A stretch of 64,000 nt of DNA from Paenibacillus taichungensis (GTDB lineage Bacteria > Bacillota > Bacilli > Paenibacillales > Paenibacillaceae). Location: positions 1-64,000 of the forward strand of contig NZ_JABMCC010000104.1 of assembly GCF_013359905.1 (NCBI RefSeq). The letters run 5' to 3'. A model generated the notes under the pieces. It had not been told where the DNA came from, made no database searches, and worked only from the letters and a program-made list of their open reading frames with translations. Of the stretch, positions 1-7,855 are shown in pieces. A program made the translations under genes and the position numbers. Position 1 is the first letter of the stretch. Each line of letters starts with the position of its first letter.

Positions 1-1
1 A

Positions 2-97
2 GGAATTGTTATAGAGTGTAGCGTCAAGAACGGAAAAACAGCTTCAGGTAAAGGAAAAACACTCCCATTCTACATCAAGTCGCATGAATTCAATTGA
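2..97 (+). CDS. C-terminal tail of a plus-strand gene, 5' end outside window
   Basis: An open frame enters from the left edge and ends at a TGA at 95-97, giving 31 residues. The tail is Lys/Gly rich (KNGKTASGKGKT) and ends LPFYIKSHEFN. It is the only plus-strand coding signal in a window whose other genes are all on the minus strand, and it converges on comFA, which breaks off about 20 bases further on. A gene ending right at a disrupted comFA suggests the edge of an integrated element. A large serine recombinase would be a typical gene in that position and often has a basic C-terminus, but 31 residues cannot prove the family. The reading frame is seen; the identity is inference. Confidence 0.45.
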   Translation, partial: GIVIECSVKNGKTASGKGKTLPFYIKSHEFN

Positions 98-114
98 TTT
101 TTTACGTCCATTTT

Positions 115-1332
115 TTATTTACTATTTATATCATAAGGAAATGCATCAAGCTCGTCGATAATGACCAGATCGAATGCCTGGTAAAAACGCATCAGTTGAT
201 GTGTGGTCGCGAGTGTGAGCTGCGCGTCTTTCCAGCGTTCGGTGCTGCCTCCGTATAGCGTAGCGAGCGAGATGTCGGGGAATGCTTTCGCCAAACGAGG
301 GGCGAGCTCCAGCACGACATCCCGGCGCGGCGTAGCAACAAGCGCTCGTCCACCGCGCTCCAATATGTATTGGAGCAAAGGGAATATCATTTCCGTTTTG
401 CCGGCCCCGGTCACGGCCCACAGCAAAAATCGCCCCGGCCCATCCCCTGCGGATGGCTGGGCCAAAAACGCCAGCGCCGCGGCAGCCGCCGCGCTCTGCG
501 CAGGGCTAAGTCCCCACCGGGCAAGTCCGCCCTCGGTGGGGGCAACGGCCGTGCCACGCTGCGATGCATCGCGTGGCACGCCCCCTGGCGCTGCGCTGCG
601 CAGCAGCAGCGCACACGCACGGCTGCGCCCCAGCGCGAGGCAAGCCTCGCAGTAGGCGCACGCCGCCAGGCCGCAGGCAGCGCAGGGCACGCGCTGCCCG
701 GCAAAGCTGCCGCATCGGCGGCAGCGGGGCGCGCTGCGCGCGCGACCAAGCCACGCGAGGCGTTGCCGCTGCGTGGCAGGCCCTTCCAGGGCGGCTGTTA
801 TGCTCAGCCGCCCACGCAAGTGCGCGAGCTGCGCAGCCGCGCGCCAACCCGAGGCAAGCTGCGGCGATGTGTCCGCCAGCAGCGCCTCTGCCTCGGCCGC
901 CAGCAATTGGCGGCCGCGAAGCCGCTCAGCCAGCAGGGCCGCGCCCCGCTCCAGCTGAGCCCATTCCCCGGCGGGATACGGCTCTGGCATCCTGCCCACC
1001 TCCGCACCTCTTTCTGCGCCAATCCTCGCTTTGCCCGCTATCTCTCCCCTAGCCTCCAGATCCCCGGAGGCCCGCTCGTACTTTTCCAGTTTGCGCTGCA
1101 TATACGCCTGCCAATGCTCCTCTCCCCACTGATCCATCCCCCGCTCCATCTCAAAATTCTCTACCATCCAAGATGCCTGACTTAAAGGCAGCTCCCTGCC
1201 TAACAGCAACCATCGCAACGCCCGCTGTCCGCTCCCCCCCTCAAGCCACCACGCTACATCCACTCGGACATCCAGTGACAGCATCATCTTCCACTCTTCT
1301 CTCACTCGGCACACATACAACCCAACCTTCAT
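115..1332 (-). pseudogene. comFA: comFA, truncated competence DNA helicase
   Basis: ComFA is the ATP-driven helicase/translocase that helps pull single-stranded DNA into competent cells. The 405 residues seen contain a tetra-Cys zinc-finger region (CRRCG...CAACGLAACAYCEAC), Walker A (TGAGKTE), motif Ia (ATPRRD), motif Ib (TTHQL) and motif II (DELDAFPY). The protein stops six codons after DELDAFPY, so the whole second RecA-like domain is missing. The start chosen is the ATG at 1332, preceded by GGGAGGAGAG; an upstream in-frame ATG at 1437 has no such site. The middle of the gene is very GC rich, whereas the last bases and the sequence beyond are AT rich, which fits a junction with foreign DNA. 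The remaining half is probably non-functional unless the element can excise. Confidence 0.85.
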
Positions 1333-1373
1333 CTGCTCTCCTCCCTCATTCTCCATGCCCCAAAACGCAAAAA

Positions 1374-1412
1374 AAGCACATGCCAACCGACTATTCGTCG
1401 GAGCATGTGCTT
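1374..1412 (-). terminator. Terminator-like hairpin in the comFA leader
   Basis: Two nested stems, AAGCACATGC/GCATGTGCTT outside and CCGAC/GTCGG inside, are followed on the minus strand by seven T residues. The hairpin lies between the candidate comFA promoter (1455-1483) and the comFA ribosome site, so it could attenuate comFA rather than end an upstream gene. Confidence 0.75.
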
Positions 1413-1454
1413 CATGTCCATATCTAATTCCATTCAATATCCATTTGTATTATC

Positions 1455-1483
1455 ACTATATCAATTGTGGAGTCGTCCCACAA
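1455..1483 (-). promoter_or_regulatory. Candidate sigma-A promoter for comFA
   Basis: On the minus strand TTGTGG and TATAGT are separated by 17 bases. Predicted transcripts start near 1448 and cross the hairpin at 1374-1412 before reaching comFA. The match is reasonable but not perfect. Confidence 0.45.
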
Positions 1484-1726
1484 GTCGTTTAGTTTCCAAA
1501 AGCAATTGTTACAATCATTTTACCAATTCAATTAGCATCGATAATCTTTCTTTGATCATGCGAAACTTTTTCCAATCTGCTTCGTCTATACTTTTAACTT
1601 AAGAGTTCTGAATTCAAAAAGGTTCGTGCTGCGATCCCCACAAGGCTCCAACAGGGACAATAACCATAGATTGCATAAAAACCCATATTTAATTTAACAG
1701 CAAGCTTGGCTACAATGACAAAAAAA

Positions 1727-1749
1727 GACTACAGCATAAGCTGTAATCT
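1727..1749 (-). terminator. Intrinsic terminator after the 126-residue membrane protein gene
   Basis: GATTACAGC and GCTGTAGTC pair around a four-base loop, followed by seven T residues on the minus strand, about 145 bases after the stop codon at 1896. Confidence 0.85.
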
Positions 1750-1895
1750 TTAACCTCGAACATGATGAAATTCACGCTTATTTTGGCAAGCTGGCATGAC
1801 TTCATTGAAAGTGCATTCTGACTGATGACACGCTTTAGCCAGTCTGTCTCAGCAGCTTGCACGATGAATGAGCCCAACTGTTGCAAAAAAAGCAT

Positions 1896-2276
1896 CTACT
1901 GCTTTGGCTCACGCAAATCGATAAGGCGAATAGAACGATTCCCGGTCTGATTCCACTGTTCCATATCGGTAGGGACAGCAGACAAGTAGGATAACTCCAT
2001 TCCTTGCCTAAGCATAAGCTTCTCAATAATACGAACCGTTTCGGCTTCCGTACGATCAGCGACAACCGTCAATGTGAAGCTCTTTCCACGGTAAAATAAT
2101 TCCCGGCAAAGCGCTCTTACAATGCCTTCTATCCGCTGCTCCTGATTGGAAGGAATGAGCATAATCTGCTCGTAGCCCTCGGGGTCCGGACGGGAAAGAT
2201 GGCGCTGGTGCATGGCATGAACGGCCATTGCCGCCAGGAAGTATATGAGCAGAATCATAGTCAGATGAGCAACCAT
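1896..2276 (-). CDS. Small membrane-anchored protein of unknown function
   Basis: The protein has 126 residues with one N-terminal transmembrane segment (about residues 3-20, MVAHLTMILLIYFLAAMAV) and a soluble C-terminal part of about 100 residues. The ATG at 2276 is chosen because AGGAGGT precedes it at good spacing; an in-frame ATG 33 bases upstream lacks a site. The soluble part alternates short hydrophobic strands with helices (TLTVVADRTEAETVRIIEKL) and may be a small alpha/beta fold. I do not recognise the family. It sits between degU and comFA, a place held by small genes in related genomes, and ends at its own terminator. Confidence 0.75.
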   Translation of the reverse strand: MVAHLTMILLIYFLAAMAVHAMHQRHLSRPDPEGYEQIMLIPSNQEQRIEGIVRALCRELFYRGKSFTLTVVADRTEAETVRIIEKLMLRQGMELSYLSAVPTDMEQWNQTGNRSIRLIDLREPKQ

Positions 2277-2601
2277 GGCAACTGCACCTCCTCGGAAGGT
2301 CATGCTCACCCATGGCGAACATCCCTGTATACAGCAGTATATGCTGCATTCCCCGAAGGGTTACACTTGCAAATCCTAAAGCGCATATTCCATTCTGATC
2401 GACACCGGACGAAGAAGACAGGCCAGGTCGTTCACTCATTCATGCCGAAGCTTGAACATAAGTTCGCCTAACTTCATACTTTGCTCATTTGCAGTAATAA
2501 AGTCCATTAACCCGCTAACCAGTCCAACATTCTGGAATGGGCGCGAGTAAACAGAATCCTATAATTGCTATAATCAAACTGCATCTAAATACAATCGTAT
2601 A
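2277..2601. other. Intergenic region downstream of degU
   Basis: About 325 bases without a supported gene. It must carry the promoter of the small membrane protein, but no convincing -35/-10 pair or degU terminator could be picked out. Confidence 0.5.
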
Positions 2602-3324
2602 TTAGAGGGTAACCCAACCATATTTGATCGAGTTGATAACCGCTTGTGTACGATCGTCCACTTCCATCTTCTGCAGAATACTGCTGACATGGTTTTTTAC
2701 TGTTTTCTCACTGATGAACAGGAACTCACCAATCATTTTATTGCTCTTACCTTCAGCCATCAGACGCAATACTTCAGCCTCACGACGAGTAAGCGGATTA
2801 TTGTCGCCAGCGACAAATTTAACGCCTGCTTCCTTCGAAGCTCCTTCGCTCATTGCCCCTGTCTCATTAAGGTACGTCATACGACGCAACTGCATGATCA
2901 GTTTGCCAGTTACTTTAGGGTGGATGAATGCATGCCCTTCATGAACAGAACGAATCGCATTGATCAGGGACTCGGCCTCCATATCTTTCAGCAGGTAGCC
3001 ATTAGCACCTTTACGCAGCGTCTCGAACACATAACTCTCATCATCATGAATAGACAAGATAATGACTTTGACATCTGGGAACAGCTCACGCAATTTCTCC
3101 GTCGCTTCAACCCCGTTTTCCACAGGCATGTTGATGTCCATCAAGACGATGTCCGGTTTATCCTGATTACAGAATTCGAGCACCTGAATCCCATCGCCGC
3201 ATTCGCCGATGACCTCAATGTCGTCCTCCATATTTAAAATGCGTTTCAGACCTTCACGGAACAGCTGATGATCATCAGCCAAAAGAACTTTAATTGATGT
3301 CTTTCCAGTATCACGGTTTTCCAT
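2602..3324 (-). CDS. degU: DegU, two-component response regulator
   Basis: DegU is the DNA-binding partner of DegS, controlling exoenzymes, motility, competence and multicellular behaviour in Bacillus. The 240-residue protein has a receiver domain with acidic pair D17-D18, the phosphorylated Asp at about D63 (LMDINMP) and the conserved Lys in LLKDME. A LuxR-type helix-turn-helix follows at about residues 175-235 (LTRREAEVLRLMAEGKSNK). A good site (GAAAGGAGT) precedes the ATG. It starts four bases after degS ends, so the two are co-transcribed. Length and order match the family. Confidence 0.97.
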   Translation of the reverse strand: MENRDTGKTSIKVLLADDHQLFREGLKRILNMEDDIEVIGECGDGIQVLEFCNQDKPDIVLMDINMPVENGVEATEKLRELFPDVKVIILSIHDDESYVFETLRKGANGYLLKDMEAESLINAIRSVHEGHAFIHPKVTGKLIMQLRRMTYLNETGAMSEGASKEAGVKFVAGDNNPLTRREAEVLRLMAEGKSNKMIGEFLFISEKTVKNHVSSILQKMEVDDRTQAVINSIKYGWVTL

Positions 3325-3328
3325 CCTG

Positions 3329-4489
3329 CTACTCCTTTCCCTTATCCACGTTTGTCGGGATATGAATCACTATTTTGGTTCCTTGATTTTCCGCGGACTC
3401 GATCTCTATTCTTCCTTCTAACAGTTCAACCCGCTCTCTCATCCCAATCAGACCGAAGTGGGTATGATCCTTGCTCTTCTTCGCAAGAAGCTCCGGTTTG
3501 AACCCAAGCCCATTGTCCTGCACGACAATCTTAACGAGCTGAGCCTGGTATGTAATTTCCACTACAACATAAGTGGGATAAGCATGCTTCGCAGCATTGG
3601 ACAGACCTTCTTGCACGAGGCGGTAGATCGCAGCCTCCATTGCCGAAGATAAACGGTGTTCCTTGCCTCTCGTTTCAAAAAGCGAGCGGATTTTTGTTTT
3701 TTCTTCAAAATCCTGCACGTACTTCCGAAGCGTTGGAATCAATCCCAGGTCATCCAGTGCCATAGGACGCAAATTGAAAATAACTTTTCTCATTTCTCCA
3801 AGACTCGAACGAACCTGGCCTTTCAAATCTACTATTTCGGCCTGGACCATCTTAAAATCCTGCTTTATGAGCATTCTTTCTACAATTTCCGTCCTAAGCA
3901 CTAGATTTGCGAGCATCTGCGCAGGTCCGTCATGGATCTCACGGGCAATACGTTTCCGCTCTTCTTCCTGGGCCAAAATTATTTTCAAACCAATCATTTG
4001 TCGATTTTTGGCGGATTCAATGATGCGGGTCACTTGACCCAGCTCACCCGACAGATACTCCAGTACAACCCCCATCTGGGAACCGATCGTCTCGGCGCGC
4101 TCCACGGAAGCTTCCACATTTTTGGCACGCTTCTGCAGATCATCCCGACGGGCTTTCAGATACATTTCCTTCTCACGGTAAATCATCAGATCCAGCTGTA
4201 ACTGCGTCGCTTTCTCATACGCCTGCTTGATATCATGCTCGGAATAACGGACGAAGTCGCGGCTAACCTCAGTTAGCCGGATCCGAGAGCGGCGGTAGTT
4301 CAGCTCCAATTGATCTACTTTCTCGATCGTTTCCGCCGTCTCTTTCAAAACCGACTTCAATTCCTCGTTCAGCGTTTTTAGCTCATTCCGAGTCGAGTCC
4401 ATAATCTCAAACATTTGATATTTACTGTTTTCCATGACTTGTATGGCGTTTTTTATGACGCGGTCTATGGCATCGGCTTGTAAATCCAC
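3329..4489 (-). CDS. degS: DegS, cytoplasmic sensor histidine kinase
   Basis: The 386-residue protein has no transmembrane segment, as expected for DegS. The N-terminal half is a long coiled-coil sensor region (residues about 30-160). The HisKA_3 dimerisation domain follows, with phospho-acceptor His at about 186 (IAREIHDGPAQ), then an HATPase domain with N box (EGLSNAAKHA) and G boxes (VQDNGLGF, GLIGMRERV). The start is a GTG at 4489 preceded by GGAG at suitable spacing. It phosphorylates DegU, encoded immediately downstream. Confidence 0.97.
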   Translation of the reverse strand: MDLQADAIDRVIKNAIQVMENSKYQMFEIMDSTRNELKTLNEELKSVLKETAETIEKVDQLELNYRRSRIRLTEVSRDFVRYSEHDIKQAYEKATQLQLDLMIYREKEMYLKARRDDLQKRAKNVEASVERAETIGSQMGVVLEYLSGELGQVTRIIESAKNRQMIGLKIILAQEEERKRIAREIHDGPAQMLANLVLRTEIVERMLIKQDFKMVQAEIVDLKGQVRSSLGEMRKVIFNLRPMALDDLGLIPTLRKYVQDFEEKTKIRSLFETRGKEHRLSSAMEAAIYRLVQEGLSNAAKHAYPTYVVVEITYQAQLVKIVVQDNGLGFKPELLAKKSKDHTHFGLIGMRERVELLEGRIEIESAENQGTKIVIHIPTNVDKGKE

Positions 4490-4536
4490 GTTTGTTCGAC
4501 TCCATTTCTATCGTTTCCGGTATATATCATACCATA

Positions 4537-7260
4537 TCACGATGAGATGGTAACGGTCTTCGTGTTCTGTTCCCATTTTACAGTCAGTCCAAGCTGCTCT
4601 GAAACGAGTCTGAGAGGGACTAAAGTCCTACCACCAGATACGTAAGGTGCTACTGTCGCACTTTGTCTTTTGCCATTGATGATGAATTCTTTCTGGCCAA
4701 CAACCAGATCAATCAGTTTGCCGCCACGTACAACGGTAATCCGTTGATTTTTGCTATCCCAGCTCGCCTGCCCGCCAAAAGCATCCAATACATGCTTGAT
4801 TGGGACATATGTTGTACCATTTTTCAGTACTGGCGCAGCATCAATTGCCTTTTTCGTTCCATTCACGGTCATCGATTTCTGTCCAAGCACCAATGAAGCA
4901 GTTCCTGTAGGCAAGCCCACTTCACTGGATTTGGATGGCATGGTGAAAGCAATATTGTCAAAAGCAACCGTGCCCGTCTTCGCGCGCTCATCCTGACCTT
5001 CTTCCACATTCACCACATAAACCCGTTTCAGCTTCGCCGGATAAGAAATATTCAGCCCATTCAGGTCCACATTCAGCTTTTTCCAACCATCCCAATCAAT
5101 CGCCTTAGCGAGATCGGCATAAACCGTTTTGCCACTGGCATCCGTAAATTCGGCACGCAGCCAGTTCAGGCTCTTATCTCCCATAACATCCATTGACATG
5201 GATGTCGCAGTTGCAGATACCTCTTTGCCAGTGGAACCGTTCAATTGGGCATAAGCATACATTTTCCCTATTCCTGCAGTCATGTCATAGCTCAGCTGCA
5301 GCACCTTGGAGCCAGCCTTTTCACCTGTTCCTGTTGTCACGGAAGCCGATCCAGTTACACCTGATGCGTTAGTCGTGAAGTTGATCGGGTAGCTTACATT
5401 CTCGAAGTTCTCCCATATCGTTTCACTTGCCGCAGCGGAGAGCACAACCACCGTGCTGTAGCCGTCATAACGACCGATCGCATAGCCAACTTGAGCGCCG
5501 GAGTTCACGGAGGATACAGTTAATTGGTCTGCAACCACTTTACCTTTGAAACCAATAAATTCCCAAGTTAGCGAGTCCGCCGGAACCGTTACACTTTGTC
5601 CGTCTTTGGTCTTCGCCGTTACCGGAATGGAAATCGTTGTGCCCGCTTGAAGCGATCCCAAGCCAGATCCGGCTGTCAGCGAAGCCAGTTCATTTCCGCC
5701 CAGCACGGTAACTTTAATGGAAGATGATGCACCATTACTTGTTGCAGTCAGCGTCGCTGTACCTGGTTTCACACCTTTGATCGTTCCATTGCTTACACTC
5801 ACGATGGCATTGTTGCTCGATTTCCACGTCATCTTGATATCGCCTGTCGCAATCGGGTTATAGTAGGTGTCATATCCTTTGGCTGTATACTTGCCCTCTT
5901 GCCCTACCAGCAACGTTTGGCTGCCACTCACGGCAAAGCCTTTCAGCTTACCTTCTGGAGCCGTAGAGAACACGCCCAGCGTGTTTACGACCTGACGCTG
6001 CTCTGTACCATACTCTGTATTGAACGTAAGCCCTGCTGTCTCCTCGCCAAGTGGACGAGTTACCATCGTTGTGGAGCCGCCTCCGTCCAGATTCATGCCT
6101 TTCCATACACCAATGCTGGTCATGAAGGATTGCAGTTCTGTCAGCGACAAACCGCTGCTGTTACTGTTTTTCTCCGCTGCAATAATGTAGACATAACGAC
6201 CATCTTGAGAGTAGCCGACTGCTGTTCTCGCACGAATGCCACCGATGCCGGAAGCAGCAATATCACGGGAAAAAGTAGCCGCCTTGCCACCATTCACCAG
6301 AATGGTATGACCACCGATCATCATCTGCAGATTGCTTGGATCAACGGTCTCCCCCGTCGTTTTGGCTTTTAACTTGTAATCCGCATTCAGCGACTGTCCT
6401 ACCGCCAGGTGAGTCATAATCCATGTCGCTGCCGTTCCGTGCGCACGCAAAATGTACCCATCCGCCGGCACCGTCATGTTTAACGCCTTTTTATCGGAAA
6501 TTTGGGTGATCACACCGTTCTGCACAAGTACCTCAGTTGGTGTTGTGGAAGGATCATTCGGCCGTTTTGTGGACGTCCAAGCCGGTGTATAAATATACAT
6601 CGAATTGGCGTGACTGTACTTCACCGAGCTCGATTCGACCGTGTAGTCCTCTTTATTTATCCCACGCAAAGCAAACGTTGAACCATCATCTGCCTTCACG
6701 GTGCCATCGAATGAATATTCATCAATCATCGGCTTGCCGTCTTTGGTTACGGTGAGGGCATACATCCCTGACAGTTCGGATGGAGTAGATACGAGGACCC
6801 CATCCGAGACCTGTCCACCAATTGGGGCAAGTTCCCCGGATACATTAAAATAATCGCCGTTCACGGCGGCTACTGCACCATTTTCCTTAGCCATGCCACC
6901 CGTGCTTTGTTTACTATTCAGATTGCCACCCTTGCCTGTCATGACATCCAGCTTCACATAGGGATTTTGCAAATCCACTTGAATGACGTCTGCCAGTACG
7001 TTCACCTTCGAGCCGGAACGTGTCGTTGTATAATTGTATTTCATCAACTTCGCACCCGAAGTCAGAATTTCTTCACTCAGTTTGCTTGTTGTTGTAGAAG
7101 CCGCTGCAGCCACCGACTGCCATGAACTTCCCGACCACACCTGTTGTCCCGCTCCCAGAACCGGTGCAATCCAGATCACGCCTGCCAGTGTCACAATCGC
7201 CCATTTCTTCGCCTTGCTACCCTTAACGTCGTTCAGCCGTTTCCCTTGTTTCCCCAGCAT
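4537..7260 (-). CDS. Exported phosphodiester glycosidase-like protein with stalk domains
   Basis: This is a 907-residue secreted protein. A hydrophobic segment near the N-terminus (WAIVTLAGVIWIAPVLGAG) is a signal peptide or anchor. A phosphodiester glycosidase (NAGPA, formerly DUF2233) domain follows over roughly residues 110-440, with AAVNGDYFN and GMNLDGGGSTTMV. Next come a Big_2 Ig-like domain (about 445-525), a beta-rich, galactose-binding-like segment, and two copper-amine-oxidase-N-like stalk repeats at the C-terminus (YVPIKHVLDAFGG; LVPLRLVSEQLGL). NAGPA domains hydrolyse sugar-phosphodiester bonds, so a wall or secondary-polymer substrate is plausible but unproven. The ATG at 7260 has GGGAGAG upstream; the GTG at 7317 has no site. 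It is set about 30 bases upstream of degS but may have its own transcript. Confidence 0.85.
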   Translation of the reverse strand: MLGKQGKRLNDVKGSKAKKWAIVTLAGVIWIAPVLGAGQQVWSGSSWQSVAAAASTTTSKLSEEILTSGAKLMKYNYTTTRSGSKVNVLADVIQVDLQNPYVKLDVMTGKGGNLNSKQSTGGMAKENGAVAAVNGDYFNVSGELAPIGGQVSDGVLVSTPSELSGMYALTVTKDGKPMIDEYSFDGTVKADDGSTFALRGINKEDYTVESSSVKYSHANSMYIYTPAWTSTKRPNDPSTTPTEVLVQNGVITQISDKKALNMTVPADGYILRAHGTAATWIMTHLAVGQSLNADYKLKAKTTGETVDPSNLQMMIGGHTILVNGGKAATFSRDIAASGIGGIRARTAVGYSQDGRYVYIIAAEKNSNSSGLSLTELQSFMTSIGVWKGMNLDGGGSTTMVTRPLGEETAGLTFNTEYGTEQRQVVNTLGVFSTAPEGKLKGFAVSGSQTLLVGQEGKYTAKGYDTYYNPIATGDIKMTWKSSNNAIVSVSNGTIKGVKPGTATLTATSNGASSSIKVTVLGGNELASLTAGSGLGSLQAGTTISIPVTAKTKDGQSVTVPADSLTWEFIGFKGKVVADQLTVSSVNSGAQVGYAIGRYDGYSTVVVLSAAASETIWENFENVSYPINFTTNASGVTGSASVTTGTGEKAGSKVLQLSYDMTAGIGKMYAYAQLNGSTGKEVSATATSMSMDVMGDKSLNWLRAEFTDASGKTVYADLAKAIDWDGWKKLNVDLNGLNISYPAKLKRVYVVNVEEGQDERAKTGTVAFDNIAFTMPSKSSEVGLPTGTASLVLGQKSMTVNGTKKAIDAAPVLKNGTTYVPIKHVLDAFGGQASWDSKNQRITVVRGGKLIDLVVGQKEFIINGKRQSATVAPYVSGGRTLVPLRLVSEQLGLTVKWEQNTKTVTISS

Positions 7261-7317
7261 GTTTGAAACGTCTCTCCCATCTTGTATATCAATCTTAGAT
7301 ATCACGATCTCTCCCAC

Positions 7318-7588
7318 GTGGCAGCAGATAGCGAGATTTCTAGTATACTCTTCTATTAATAGACTACTTTTTGTGGAAAAAGTTACGCCCCGAGCCTGAA
7401 TTCAGGTATTTATTGGGTTACGCGACATCCTATTGTTTTGTTATACGTTTTTACAGTCAAAAAAATAAACTTCAGTTATGCTCGATTTAGCACAACCAAA
7501 GTCTATTTGGAGTAGATCTAGCTGTTGAAACAATTGATGTAACCAAATCAACGTTAGTTTCTACATTTAGGAATGTTGAAGCTAATAT
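7318..7588. other. Upstream region of the glycosidase-like gene
   Basis: AT-rich interval without a supported gene; presumably contains the promoter of the glycosidase-like gene. No operator was recognised. Confidence 0.4.
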
Positions 7589-7738
7589 TTACGGTGACGG
7601 TTTTGAAATGATAAATTCACCAATAATTGTTGTTCCATCTTTCTCGTACACAGGTATACTTCGATCCATCTTCTGCTGGCTCTGCCATTGCAACGCTTCT
7701 TCAGGGGTTCTGTGATCTGGTCCAAGACCAGAACTATC
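7589..7738 (-). pseudogene. 3' remnant of an unidentified gene
   Basis: A 49-codon minus-strand frame ends at a TAA at 7589-7591 and has strongly protein-like sequence (PDHRTPEEALQWQSQQ, then RSIPVYEKDGTTIIGEFII). It has no usable start codon or ribosome site and begins just after the terminator of the neighbouring SLH gene. It looks like the C-terminal stub of a gene otherwise lost by deletion. The family is not recognised. Confidence 0.5.
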
Positions 7739-7757
7739 TAGTATTAAATATAAAAAA

Positions 7758-7794
7758 GGACCATTTCAAGAAATAAATTTCCTTGAAATGGTCC
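7758..7794 (-). terminator. Intrinsic terminator of the first SLH protein gene
   Basis: A 13-bp perfect stem (GGACCATTTCAAG/CTTGAAATGGTCC) is followed by six T residues on the minus strand, 60 bases after the stop at 7856. Confidence 0.93.
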
Positions 7795-7855
7795 AGCATG
7801 TTACTTTCGTTATCATGACTATTCTTGGATTGCACTATTGCAATATCACTTCGTT

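Noticed and set aside
370..1185. Long plus-strand frame opposite comFA
   Set aside because: High GC gives few stops; comFA motifs are on the minus strand, so this is a shadow.
1835..2065. Alternative minus-strand frame overlapping the small membrane protein
   Set aside because: No ribosome site and overlaps a better supported gene in another frame.
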